A DNA stretch of 64,000 bases from Pogonophryne albipinna. Its lineage: Eukaryota; Chordata; Actinopteri; Perciformes; Artedidraconidae. Where the stretch lies: the NCBI GenBank assembly GCA_028583405.1, contig CM053261.1, forward strand, positions 16,484,783 through 16,548,782. Direction: 5' to 3'. The notes below the pieces were generated by a model. The model saw nothing but the letters and a program-made list of their open reading frames with translations. It was not told where the DNA came from and made no database searches. The translations under genes were made by a program, and so were the position numbers. Each line of letters starts with the position of its first letter. The first letter of the stretch is position 1. Below are positions 48,683 to 61,025 of this stretch, piece after piece.

Positions 48683-49845
48683 TTGTTTTTGTTAATTTGT
48701 AAATGCAACATTTATACTTTCTTGTTTATTTCTTATCTTTCCTTTTTATTTATTCATATAATGCCATATATTTTTATGCTGCTGCAATACAAAAAAAAAT
48801 TATTTTGTATTTGTACAATGCCATGCCTTTTTATGCTGCTGCAACAAATATATATAATTTTTTTTATTTCTATTGTACATACAATGCCATGCCTTTTTAT
48901 GCTGCAACAAAAAACACTTCCTAAATTGGGATTCAATAAAGTACTTCTCATCCTATCTCTTGTTGATAAATGCATCATCTGATTTCCTGCCATAATCTGA
49001 TTAACAAACTGATTTTCGTGAGCATGTAAACAAAGTCACTGGGTTGCCACTCACACACAAAATTACAGTTTTGGAATCCAATCATAAACTGAAATGTACA
49101 ATTAAAGATCTTTAAATCAGCAGAACAAAAACTCAGATTCACATGAGGCAGAAGTTATAGGCTACAACTAATACCATTACTAATAATATTTGTGGATCTT
49201 TACAAAACAAAAGCCTAAAATATCACTCAAAAACAATTGTAAAAATAGCCCAATTAAAATCTAGAGATATAAACATACATGAATTTATAAAGCAATAAGA
49301 AACACCATCAGTTAGGAAAAAGCCCATAAGATAAAAGTTAATTTTAAGAAGAGATTTAAAGCAAGAAATTGAGTTTGCTTGCTTGAGGTCCTCCTCTAAA
49401 ACATTATTTGGTAACTGACACATTACTTAAAGTAAAAGATTTCCTTTTACAAATAAACTGGAAGGGGGTATTTAGAAAAAAAACAGAAAGAGAAGGGGGA
49501 TAAGAGATCATTTGTATTTATGTTTACTTTAATATTTGCTCAAATGTTCATATTATGGGGAAGTACTTACTGGTGCTTGAAAATCAAATATTTACCAAAT
49601 AGTCAATTCTGATAACATTTTTTTGTTTAAATCATTTGACAAACACATGTGAAAGAGAAAAATAGATTTATTTATGTTCAATACAATGTAGTAATTATAA
49701 AAACAAAACAAAATGTCACTAGCCTTAATGGCCCACAATCTTTCAATGTCGTGTTTATAATTACAAACACAAGAAATGTATATCAACTTACTGAACCATG
49801 ATGTTATGAACCAAAACATTCAAGTTTCCTGTATACAATGAATAT
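48683..49845. other. AT-rich spacer between the convergent Harbinger genes
   Basis: Non-coding. Holds a short tandem motif (ATGCCATGCCTTTTTATGCTGC type, three copies at about 48762-48905) in the probable 3' UTR of the Myb-like gene, and an AATAAA near 48935. Confidence 0.6.
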
Positions 49846-51260
49846 TTAGCTATTCAGGTAGCGCATCAAACCCTCTCGTATTTCAGTGCCCTCCTCCTCT
49901 GCACTTTGTGCCACTGCTACCCCAGGCTCTGCTGCTGCTGGTGCATCCCACCCATCATCATAGGCCTCTCCATGACTCTCACAGAGGTTATGTAGAGCAC
50001 AGCATGTCAGCACCATTGATTTAACAAGTTTCACATCACAGTCATTTCTTTTCATGAGGCAACGCCACCTTCCCTTCAGTCTACCAAAAGCGTTTTCTAC
50101 CACTACCCGTGCTCTGCAAATTCTCTTGTTGTAGATCACATGTTCTGCTGTCAGCTGTCCATTATCAGGGAACGTTTTTATGAGCCAGTTTTGCAAGGGA
50201 TAGGCATTGTCTCCCAGGATGTAATAGCCAGCATTCACCCCACCAATGTCCCTGGTGCAAGGTGGAAAGTAGTTGCCACGACTGGCTAACTCCCACAATG
50301 AGGACAGCCTCAAAACCCGAGCGTCATGCAAGCTCCCAGGCATTCCTGCAAACACATTCCAGAAATGTCCCTTTCCATCTACAACTCCTTGAAGGATGAT
50401 GGAGTGCCAGCCTTTATGGTTGAAATAGTCGCAGTGGTATTCCTGTGGTGCCAAGATGGGTATGTGTGATCCATCAATAGCACCTACACACTGTGGGAGC
50501 CCCCACCTGTTCTCAGTGTAGGCAGCCATTTCTGCAAACTGCTCCCGGTCTGGTGAACGAATTAGTTCCGGTACTAACAACGTCTCTGCAGCGGCACAGA
50601 AGTCTTGCACACACCGGCACACAGTTGTGTTGCTCACTCGGAAAATATGTCCAATGCTTCTGTACTCTGAGCCGGTCGCAAGCTTCCACAGTGCGATGGC
50701 CACCCTCTTCTTTAGAGGTATACACTCGCGGAATGGTGTGTCCTGTCTCTCCATCGCTGGCCGCAGTTTGTTGCACAGGTATACGTAGGTTTCCTCAGAC
50801 ATCCTGAAGTTCCCCACCCACTGAGTGTGTGTGAAAGATGGAACAATCACACCCCACCACTCGGTTGCTCGGTCAAGCATCCAAACACATGGTCTGCGGT
50901 GGCAACCTAACTTCTGAAATACACAAACAAAAGCATACATATTTTAATACGTAAAAGTGGTAGCTACAATTAATTAAATACTTGAAACACTTTTGTCATA
51001 CTGAGCGTGAAACACTTTGGTCGTATAGTGAGCGTGAAACACATTGCTAGTTAGCGAACGTTAGCTTACTGAGTAGCGTTGTCGTTGAGTCGTCCTGGAG
51101 TAGTCTCTGCCGCGTTGTACGATTGCCATAAGTCTCCCCTCAGCTTCTTCTGTATTACGTCTTGCTATAAGCAGCCTTTTCCGAAACAAAGTTTTCCTTT
51201 TTGCTGTGATAAAAAATCACATACCAAGAAGAAAGGACACGATGGCTTCCACATCCTCCA
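49846..51260 (-). CDS. Harbinger DDE transposase (HARBI1-like)
   Basis: The main minus-strand frame 50940-49846 has the catalytic set: GAIDGSHIPI (Asp about 156), LHDARV (206), ILGDNAYPL (244) and VVENAFGRLKGRW (Glu about 282), numbered in that frame. An upstream exon is likely: ATG at about 51260 (MEDVEAIVSFLL) and a frame reading LFRKRLLIARRNTEEAEGRL to about 51080, spliced to the acceptor before KLGCHRRPCVW (about 50914); the details of that 5' part are uncertain. DDE nuclease that excises and inserts the element; all catalytic residues are present and no stop interrupts the core. Confidence 0.85.
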
Positions 51261-51523
51261 TTGTTGTTGTGTGTTTTGTGAGTTGTGTCGCATTGAAGAT
51301 GACGTCAGGGCAGTTGTATGCAGCGTCGCTCCGCCCGCCAAAAAGCTGATCGCCCCGCCTACACTGCGTTACGATAGTAACTACCCCAGTTCCTAAACTG
51401 TAATGGAAGCGCAGCATTAAAGTGAGCCGGGCCTAATAAGGCCAAACCAAACCGAGCGAGGCCGAGTGAGGCCGAGCGAGGCCTGCAGTGGAAACGCGCC
51501 ATAATATAGTCATTTTCACTTAA

Positions 51524-52723
51524 GGCGAGACACGGCAGGCAAAAACATCGTTTTTCAAGTACTGGTCAATTTTGAGATTTTGTGCTATTTTGATTCTATA
51601 ACATGTTTTCTTTCAGGCTTTTGGAAGGAAAACGTACAAAATACACATTTAAGTGTTTATTTTACTATAGTTTGTCTATTTGCGTCTGTAGATTTCTCCT
51701 AAATTCACCAAAAGTTAGCATTCTAACGTAACATAAAGTACCGCGGCCGCTGTGTGCACCATGTCAACAGAGATATCGCTGGAAAGCTGTGTCTCTCCTG
51801 CACAATCTCATCGGATCCAAATATGGTCATTTCCTTTGTATCAGCAACCAATCGGGAAAGCACAAAGGGGTCTTTAAACCAAGAAACGAAATCTCATTGG
51901 CTGGTGTCAATTTCTGACAACGTGATTCGTTCAGATGCGTCACGTGGTGTGCTAAAACACTTCCTGGTTAGCTTTCTGCTCGAAATTGAAATCTCAAAAT
52001 GGCAAAAGAACGGCGAAAAAAACGTTCACAGAGAAGACGACAACAATTGTCACTTGCACGAAGCAAGGTTATACAAAAAACAAATGACCCCGAACATGAA
52101 ATACCTTCACGGAGTGCGTCGATGTGCAAGCTATCATCCAAAGAACAGGAGAGTTTAGCTAGCGCCTCACTGCAATCTTTAAAGGTCGTTTTCTCAAAAT
52201 GAGTTTTTTCTCCTACTCTGAGTTCGAAATTTCAACTTCAGTAGCACGTAGAGACACCAAACCTTCCAGTTATATTCCTATCAATAAATGATGAATTATG
52301 AAGGCTTTTACAGAAGGGTTTGTTCATATATCATTCATAGCCTGAATTATACAACATTTTATACCTAAAAACATGGCGAAAATGGATATTTTAGGGCTGT
52401 TGACAGTATTTTCTGATTTATGGAGTGATAAAGAGAGATATCCAATATCCCTTCTGTAAAAGCCTTAGATACTAATATGACTACAAAATGAAACAAGAAT
52501 TTTGAACCTGGCTTTATCCAAAGTTCAGATTTCGATTCCTGAAATGTGTTAAAATATGTGCATATTTAATGAGATAATGGATAATTTGCATATTTAAACA
52601 TGCTATTTCAGAAAACTTGTAATACAAAAGACAATTGCCTTATTGTAAGTAATTAACTGGAGAAATCTCTAGCTGATACCTTTAAGTTAAAAAAATTACC
52701 CTATTCACCTGGGGTGTCTCGCC
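51524..52723. mobile_element. 1.2-kb TTAA-flanked DNA element (Kolobok-like)
   Basis: TTAA at 51520-51523 and 52724-52727; terminal inverted repeat GGCGAGACAC with weaker similarity beyond. Contains one small basic frame (51999-52202, MAKERRKKRSQRRRQQ) but no transposase. Superfamily by target site and ends only; piggyBac-type is the alternative. Confidence 0.65.
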
Positions 52724-54284
52724 TTAATACTCTAATATAGTCATCTTTCTGCATTCAAAACTAAGGAAAGCTGTTCAATTTGACATGATAATGAGGAAAA
52801 AAGGCCCCGACAATGCAGATCATTTTTTGATCATATCAATTTTAAGATGGGGGTCAAGGCTTAATATTTGGGAGCATAGTGTCCCTTGCCCCCTTTCAGG
52901 AGCCCCACTGGATTAGCTTTGATCTGAAATATTTGTATAAAAAACTTGTTAGCTGGCTGTCCATCTCATAATGTATTGTTCACATAGAAACTAGCTGTCA
53001 ATAGGAAATATCAATCAGAAGAATTATAATTTCATGCAAAAATCTGTCACAAAAAGAGGTTGTACATTTAAATTCAGGTGTTGTTATGGCAACGTCAGTG
53101 GCCAAACAGCCACATTTACTGCTGAAAATATGTTCAAACATGCTGTGACACGCAGTGGCAACTATGCCACCATTTCAGCTGACTTTTCCTCAGAAATACC
53201 GTCACATAACATCCATATATTTCAGTGCTAGGTTTATGCTTAGCTAAGCTAACTATGAAACACTTTAACTGACAGGACTCCGGATCAACTGTGTAATGTA
53301 AGGTAGCTTCTAGCTTCATGTCGAACACTGACAGTAAGTCAACATTTCCCAGAGAGCTTTCTTTGAAATCACCAGGTAACGCTAAAAAACACAACATTTA
53401 GATTTTATGACTAAGTGTTTATTTAATATATCTGGCTAGCTATAGCTACTTGCTAACGGTTTAGCTTACCCGCGCGATTCAAAGTAACGTCAACGTAGCT
53501 ATAATTTATGCTTTGCTTACATGTTTGCATAACTTGTAAGTTTACTGACATTTACATACCTTGTTCACCTGGCTCAGGTGGTGGCTCTGGGGTTGTTGTG
53601 TGAGCCACCACTTGAGAATTGCCGTCTGTTTTATTAAAAAAATGTCTAATGTCCATCTTCTTCAGAAACTCAGCGTCCGCGGCTGACAGTTTAAAGTTTA
53701 AACACTGTCACAGAGGAGAGGTACGTACCTGTCAGCCAATAAAACACGTTTATTTCCATGAAACTCTCTGATTGGTCTGGTGGCTCTGTTGCATTCACTG
53801 AACACGGGAAATTACAAATCTGCCGTCCTCGAGGTAAAGTACAGTTAATGTATTATATTATTGAGGGAGAATTTGTCCGGGGGTAAAGAAAAAACATCCG
53901 GGGCTTTCATAACTTTAGACTGTGTGCCACGCTGCCTGGTGCATCCAGTATTTAATACTAACAGTGACCTGATGTGATATGACCAAAACCCCATAGCTAA
54001 TGTGTAATGTTCTATCCACATAACAAATAACATATCACAATTTAGTAGGGATAGGGCTGAATTATTAAAGACTGTGGTTTATCGGTCTTTTTATCGGTAG
54101 GCAGACATGTAAAAAATATGTCGTATGTATTATTGCTACACAAACATTATATTGCAGTTTTAGTGTCGCCAACTCCGTTTCTAATACACAAGAAGACTGC
54201 GTCTATGATTATTTTTTAGTATTTTCGATCTTTCGAATCCAGACGAGAGATCTCTCCCCCGCCATTACACACATGCGGCTGCTA

Positions 54285-54290
54285 CATGCA

Positions 54291-54341
<51 letters not shown>
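54285..54341. repeat. (AC)n microsatellite
   Basis: Uninterrupted CA dinucleotide tract of more than 40 bases; the frames spanning it are not genes. Confidence 0.95.
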
Positions 54342-54342
<1 letters not shown>

Positions 54343-54520
54343 GGAGATGGCGGAGAGAACGCGCTCCGAGTGTGGACAATGCTCGTTACCAAAAGTGCAA
54401 TAAGAGTTTAGCATGTCAGGGCGGTAACACGAGCAATTTGTCTAAACATCTTGCAAAAGTGCACCACATTCAGACGGAGAAATGCACCGGTTCGACTGTC
54501 TTTCTAGTAGCTCTGTAGCC
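54342..54520 (+). pseudogene. BED zinc-finger fragment between the inverted arms
   Basis: Matches the BED remnant in arm A (about 45297-45410) and arm B (about 56425-56515): SLACQGGNTSNLSKHLAKVHH. The Cys/His spacing is that of ZBED/hAT transposase N termini. This copy extends further into the second His than the arm copies, so it is the best-preserved of the three. Broken, no downstream transposase. Confidence 0.6.
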
Positions 54521-54754
54521 CCATTAAAGTAAACAGATATTGTTCTAAACTGTATTAAAGTAAACAGGTATTATCTTGAACTGTATTGAAGTGAACATGT
54601 ATTATTTGGGACTGTTTTAAAGTAATCCTAATATATATATAAACCTTCTCACTTACACTCAATGACCCAGATACCCTGTTACACACATACACCTCCTTCC
54701 ACCAGCACACACACATATTCTTTGCTCACCTACACTCACTGACCCAGATACCAG

Positions 54755-54762
54755 CACACACA

Positions 54763-54822
<60 letters not shown>
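54755..54822. repeat. (CA)n microsatellite
   Basis: Long CA tract; low-complexity frames on the opposite strand (poly Cys-Val) are artefacts. Confidence 0.95.
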
Positions 54823-54823
<1 letters not shown>

Positions 54824-54845
54824 TCTTTTCAAGGTTCTTTCTGGG

Positions 54846-55135
54846 GCCAATATAATCTCAAGCACCAATATATCTGTGTACAATGTTTGATTGTCTGGGA
54901 AGGAATAATTTGTGTGAAATCTTCCTTGGGAAAGTAAAGGAGTGAAGTCAGGTGGAAGATAAAGATTGACTCTGCCCTTGTCTACTCACACTCTGTTCAA
55001 AAGTAATGTACCAATATATCTGTGTACAATGTTTGATTGTCTGGGAAAAAATAGAGTTTGTGTGAAATATTCCTTGGGAAAGTAAAGGAGTGAACCCAGG
55101 TGTAAGATAAAAAGTGACTCTGTCCTTGTTTACTT
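54846..55135. repeat. Two direct repeats of about 130 bp
   Basis: ACCAATATATCTGTGTACAA to about 54985 recurs from 55009 with a few differences, period about 163 bp. Possibly part of a retroelement control region, but no LTR pair, primer site or coding sequence could be tied to it. Confidence 0.6.
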
Positions 55136-56027
55136 CCGAAGCTCTCACGCTCTGTTCAGAAGAAAAATACTTTTTCCCAGAACTCTTATTCGCTGTATTG
55201 GGCCCGACCCAAAGTGAATCCAACCAGTAAGAACACCTAGGGGAGTGAACAACCGACCCAACTCCTCCCCGCGGAGGAGGATATGTCTTGGATATGTCAA
55301 AGATTAGCAACAACATTGATTTTGGTGGATAATTAGTTTTTGCACAGAATCAGATTAAACAAAAAAGTCACACATTAGCCACTCGCGGACAAAAATGTCC
55401 CATCCACTCCCATTATAACCACATCTTTTGATCTCTCCGCCATACCGGTATAAAATCATGCATTTTGTAATGTCAGGGTTTTATATTGGAGGAAAATAGT
55501 TCAATTTGTCCTTTTTACTCTATATCACCAGATGTGACATTTTACCATTGAATTACATGCTTGGCATTTCTTGGTTTCTTTGCCTGTTGTATAATGGGGC
55601 CCTGCCAGCCATTGGAATACATGTATGCAACTAATATGATGTAGGTGTGTTGGTATGGATGTGGAAGAGTGGTATCAGCTGAGAAATGTGTGTGTGTGTG
55701 TGTCTGGATGTACAGTGTGTGTGCACAGAGACAACAATATACAGTAGATTTGGTTTACAGCAAGTCGCAGTTTTCGCCTCATATCTTTCTTTCTTTCTCT
55801 CTCTCTCTTTCTCTCACTCCCTCATTCCCAAACTCATACACACTCTTACATATTAAACCTCCTTATACCTTGTATGTGTGTGAGTGATTGTGTGTGAGAA
55901 TGAGACAGGAGTAAGTGTGCTCTCATGGTGTTTTGTTTTTCATTTGTGCTGTTTCATGTGTCTTTGAGGTAAACAGATGTATGATCTTGACCCAGCTTGA
56001 CCTCGATGTTTTGAATTGTTTGGAACT

Positions 56028-57858
56028 TCAATCTTTAATAATTCAGCCCTATCCCTACTAAATTGTGATATGTTATTTGTTATGTGGATAGAACATTACA
56101 CATTAGCTATGGGGTTTTGGTCATATCACATCAGGTCACTGTTAGTATTAAATACTGGATGCACCAGGCAGCGTGGCACACAGTCTAAAGCTATAGCTGA
56201 CACAGTATTTTAGTATCATAATGTAGCGCGAACACCGCCTCCCCCCAATAAAAAAACACTTTTTAAATAAGTGAGTCCGCCAATGCCATAGATTTATCTG
56301 AAACGGAGAATTACCCCCTAGTCGACGGGTTTGAATTTCTGAATAACCCACTAAAAACAAACCCACACCTTGACATCTGATTTATCCCACGTGCTGAGTT
56401 AGCTAGCATGCTAACCGGCTAAGTACGTTTTTAATATCTGCATGTTTAGACAAATTGCTCGTGTTACCGCCCTGACATGCTAAACTCTTATTGCACTTTT
56501 GGTATTAGAAACGGAGTTGACATAATAAATAACCCACTAAAAACTAACCCACACCTTGATATCTGATTTATCCCACGTGCTGAGTTAGCTAGCATGCTAA
56601 CGAGCTAACCGGCTAAGCTGACTAACAAGTCTGACAGCTTAATGTACGTTTTTAATATCTGCATTCAGCTGACAAGATAACATGAATGTAACCAGATAAC
56701 CAAGCGCATAAATATACTCACATGACTCCAAATCCACGATTATTCAACACATTAGCGGAGGGTCCATCCATGCCATCTTCCACTCAGTAAATTGTCCTCT
56801 TCTCCTGAATCTCTGTACCGTGTGCAACTACTCTGAGGTCATAGGGCGTAACCCACCTTCACTTAAGTTGCCAAGGTAAACTTTATTAGCTTTTAACCGT
56901 TTTACAATCAACACAATACTCTAGGTAATATTTACTTGGTTCTATGGTTAAAATGTACTTAACACAATGATGATACAAAATGACATGCAAAATGCAAGTA
57001 ACACATTAAATAAAAGGAGACATTTTGAGTTAAAGCTCTAAATTAGTAATTTCTTGTAGAAGTAAAACACATAATCTTAGTAATATTTACAGGACCAAAA
57101 AAAATCGTTTTTATCAGTGTACTAGCGAGGAAGTAGAAAACAGGTGTATTATAACTGTCAGTAACTTGTATATTTCTCTAAAGACAAAAACAAATTAAAA
57201 CACAAAAAATACATATTTTGAAGTTACGAATTCGATTTTTCTTTGTTATTTTTCTTCAGATAGCGTAGTTTAAAAGTCACCGATTGACGAATTATAAAAC
57301 AGATGTGAGCGTCACTCCTTCCTTTGTGAAATGCTGCCTTCAGGCTCCAGCATAAGAATCGTATGAGAAAGTACCAGTGATCACTGCCGAACCATCCCTA
57401 ACCATTGCCCAATGGATTTAGAATGAGGAAATGTTCCATGATCCTCAAATTAGTGACGTCAAGTTGGGATAGATAATGAGGGAGTAAGGACGAAATCAAA
57501 ATAACAATTATATGTAAATACATGTTTCATTGTGTTATGTTTAGTGAGTTCTAACAGTTGAGGTTGTTTTGTCATGCAACAACGATTTTGGCTAAACTAT
57601 AAGTCATCTAAACATGTTTTGCTGTGCTTATTGAGCAATTCTTCTTCCATTCAACATTATGTCTCTCTTGAACACAATAAAAGAACATCACTAAAGAAAA
57701 AGTCTTTTGTTTGAGGGTGAATGTGTTATGATTTCCAGTCGAATGCACTTGAATGAATGACAAGTCCTCTGTAATGCAGTCAACATCCCCACCACCGGGT
57801 GTTTTCCTGCACTGTTTTGACGGGACATTGTTTGCCTCGGATGGAAAAGCAGTGGTTA
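56028..57858 (-). mobile_element. Arm B: uninterrupted inverted copy of arm A
   Basis: Continuous reverse-complement match to the four separated arm A pieces. It preserves the pre-insertion sites of the DIRS (GTT at 57524-57526, AAC on the complement), the piggyBac (TTAA at 56652-56655) and the hAT-like block (near 56196-56206). One extra internal repeat is present: the segment from CCCACTAAAAACTAACCC to GCTAGCATGCTAAC occurs twice (about 56345-56415 and 56530-56600). Confidence 0.85.
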
Positions 57859-58330
57859 CCCAGATAGCAAAATATGAGTGAATCAATGTTGAAATATGGT
57901 TAGGCAGAAATATTGAATCCATGTTGAAACCCGGACATTGAAATTAAACAGAAAGCGCAAATTGTTTTAATGTCGAATAAACGTTGGACTTTCAACCATA
58001 ACTGACACAATCAATGTTGATTCAACCATCATCTAAATAGGAATCTACATGCACATTTTTGGTTGATTTTACATTGAATCAATGTTAGGAATCGACATTG
58101 ATTCAACCATCATCCAAATGGGAATCTACATGTAAATTGTAGTTGATTTTATATTGAATCAGTGTTAGGAATCAATATTGATTCAACCATCATCCAAATG
58201 GGAATCTACATATACATTTTAGTTGATTTTATATTGAATCAGTGTTAGGAATCAATATTGATTCAACCATCATCTAAATGGGAATCTAAATGTAAAACTT
58301 ACATTAAAATATTCAACTTTTCTAAGCATA
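57859..58330. repeat. 80-bp tandem repeat bordering arm B
   Basis: The unit begins ATTGATTCAACCATCATC, with starts at about 58016, 58097, 58177 and 58257. It follows a CCCAGATAGCAAAATATG sequence that resembles the terminus of a common fish DNA repeat. Non-coding. Confidence 0.8.
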
Positions 58331-58569
58331 CTGTAACACATTAAAAAAGTGAATGTTTTTCACCAATGAGTTTTCTGCCATTGGTGCAACTCCAAACAAG
58401 AACAGCCTGAAGCTTCAAGTCTTCTATGAAGGCGAAGCTGTAAACATTTGACTTATTTTTGACTGTAAGAACAACAGTCTATTGTCCATGAAAGAACAGT
58501 ATTGTCTATGAGGCGGTAACCTTTGTACTGTATGTACAAGGAAAACACATTAGAGTGTGGTGGGGTACC

Positions 58570-60991
58570 CTAAGTTGGACTTACGTTTGTTTCACTTGTG
58601 TTTGTTTCACTTGTGTTCCTTGGGATGCCTCCCTCGCGCTCTGGAGCATAACAAAGCCACTTCTTCACAGTTTCACTGAAGCCATTGTGGGTCAGCTTGC
58701 GGTCGAACTGCCGAGCAGCAGCTGAAAGACAAGATTACAAAAATAAGCGTGAGGAAGAGAGAGAGAGAGAGTGTGTGTATCCCATTCAAACTCGGTACTA
58801 TATGGCTCACAAAGAGCATAATTATGTTCTGAAACACCATCAGTCACACCTCACTCCCTAAACTTAAGCTAAAAAATAGTTTGCAGGGTAGGAAACTCAC
58901 CAAACATGCAGTCTTTTATTGCCGGTTCCTTGAATGGCTTCTTGCTGCTGCAACGCTTGTCTTTCTTTCCAGCCCAGTTGTACCGACAGGCTAAGGCGTT
59001 AGTCAGAGCAGTTGCCAGCATCCGTCTGATCAGGTTCTCTGAATTGGTGCCTCCTACCAGAGCCAGACGAGCAATCTAAATCAGACGAGAGAAACAAATA
59101 GGCCACTGCTTTAACTGTTGTATTGAGCTACGTTCTGTGGGACTTACGTTAGAAACAGCACAACAGCACTCTTATTTCATACACAGAGACCAACTTTGTT
59201 TTTTATACACTTGATACACTGATATTCCAGCCCATGGTATTCAGTCAAGTTCATGCCAGTCGTTATGTTTAACCACTTTAACCCTGGTGTCCCAATTTTG
59301 GTCATGTCAATATAAATGTTAGATATATATGTTACTACAATTGTATGTGGTTGAGTAGCTAAGACTAGAATTATTTGTGGTTGAGTGGGGGCAATAACTA
59401 AGCACATTTTGACCGCACTGATATTATCCACATTTCATAAATGAATGCAGTTCAGTCTGTCAAATTACCATCTTTTGACGGACTGATTCATTCTTCAGCA
59501 ATGATTCAGCCTCATTGAAGTCGTCTTCATTGGCGATTGGCAGCTGGATGGGGAACATATGGGTTGTGGCTGACCCTGGTCCCTGACTACCAGACGGGGT
59601 CATGTTGCCCTCTGCCAACTCATTCTTGATGAACTGCACATCTCTGGACAGGCCCTTTACAACCACAAGTACTTCAGCGAGCATTGAAGTCATCTTCTGG
59701 ATGGCAATGTCTTAAGAAAAATATAATTGAAAAGTGTAAAGTGAGAATTGAAAATAACCTGCAAATGACTCATGAGGAATTACACTAAGTCTAATAGACT
59801 TGCCTTTCAAAAGCAGCCTGGTGTCATCGCCGTGCAACTGTGTGGTTCCATCTGTAAAACGCAAACATTCATGAGACTTAATCACAGCACACATTTTGAA
59901 AGGTTATTAGGTGTGTGTGTGTGTGTGTGTGTGTGAATATATTGTGATCAAGTGTTTAGTCAGTAACAGGGGTCTCCCCTTCCCTACAGCTCTTTGGTAA
60001 ACAGAAAAGGCATTTTCAGTATCCTATTAGGAGAGAGAACTCATACAGATTAATTGAATACACAGGACCACAATGGAAACAAGCCCTCAGGGCTTTTTGT
60101 TATCCTTGGCTTTTAGCATTATTGTATAACTGTGCCCCTGTACCTTTTTCAAACTGTTGATAAAGTATTCAATCAAAGAGGGCAGATGAACAAAGAAGAG
60201 AGCAATGATCATCATCAGAATATAGAGATTTAACCTTTTCACACACACAGATCAGAAAATGTCTACAAATGTTAGATGATCGTCTTGTTCACTTACCATT
60301 GCAACCATGATCAGGCACTGACTGCATGGGATCAAACTGGTGGCAGTTTCCTCTAAAGAAGTCTAGAGGAGGGAAAAACAAATGCTGTAACATTTACACA
60401 AAAAACACGACTAGTGTGATTTGATTTGTCTACAAAGATATTACTTTACATTTTAGTAGTAAATTGGGTTCATTAGTGAGGAATACAATGGCATACCATT
60501 TTGTGCACGTTGTGGGGGTCCAAGGGGGGTGTACTGCACCGAGCCGTATCCCATTCCTGATATCCCTGTAGAAACAAAATCATTAGTTATATTTCACTAT
60601 ACTTTGGGAGTAGCAACATAACCTGATGTTCCAGCATATTGTTGTCAACTACCACAGGAAGTCTGAACACAAAATCTGAATTGTAAGTCATACATATGTC
60701 AAATAGTATTCATTGAGTTCTGTGTCCCCATCTCTCAAAACGTTAGTGTAGTGAAAGAGTAGGGCATCATACCAGTACTTGTACTTGCTCGCTGTGGGGC
60801 CTGTAGCTGTGGGGCCTGGAGCTGATAGTAATGGGCAGCACCAAATCCTGACATCCCAGCTGAAACACACAGTAGGAAATAAAGTTATTAACATATGACG
60901 CTATTGTAACCTCCCATGTAAGGAAATGTGTCTATGTGTGTGTATGTGTATAAGTTTGTGTATGTGTATGTGTGCACCTGTATGTGTGTGT

Positions 60992-61025
<34 letters not shown>

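Larger units (their letters stand above)
46930..51501. mobile_element. Full-length PIF/Harbinger transposon
   Basis: 4572 bp with perfect 19-bp terminal inverted repeats (TGGCGCGTTTCCACTGCAG) and the 3-bp target duplication TAA (46927-46929, 51502-51504). It carries two convergent genes, the layout of autonomous elements in this superfamily: a Myb/SANT-like protein on plus and a DDE transposase on minus. Both frames are open, so this copy may be functional or very young. Confidence 0.93.
45657..53912. mobile_element. hAT-like block in arm A, right end lost
   Basis: Begins CAGGGGCGTCGCC directly after GTGTCAGC (candidate 8-bp target). In arm B the same place reads uninterrupted, GTGTCAGCTATAGCTTTAGAC on the complement, so this is an insertion. 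The right terminus and the second target copy are missing; arm A resumes at CTTTAGAC (53913). Its own non-coding sequence is 45657-46926, 51505-51519 and 52728-53912; the rest is the nested Harbinger and TTAA element. A 19-bp tandem repeat (TTTCCCTCATCCCTTGCTG) lies at about 46352-46412. Confidence 0.6.
25720..54077 (+). mobile_element. Arm A of a large inverted-repeat (foldback-like) element, interrupted
   Basis: Pieces at 25720-26054, 42201-43061, 45230-45656 and 53913-54077 together match the reverse complement of arm B (56028-57858). Both outer ends carry the same inverted terminus (TAACCACTGC at 25720; GCAGTGGTTA ending 57858). The arm contains remnants of a BED zinc-finger transposase frame (about 45297-45410, NTSNLSKH motif). 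The gaps between the pieces are later insertions listed separately. The superfamily is not certain; BED-type hAT parentage is suggested by the zinc-finger remnant, and TA may be the target site. Confidence 0.7.

Noticed and set aside
54846..55320. Endogenous retroviral LTR
   Set aside because: Direct repeats exist, but no TG...CA pair, primer-binding site, target duplication or coding remnants were found to support it.
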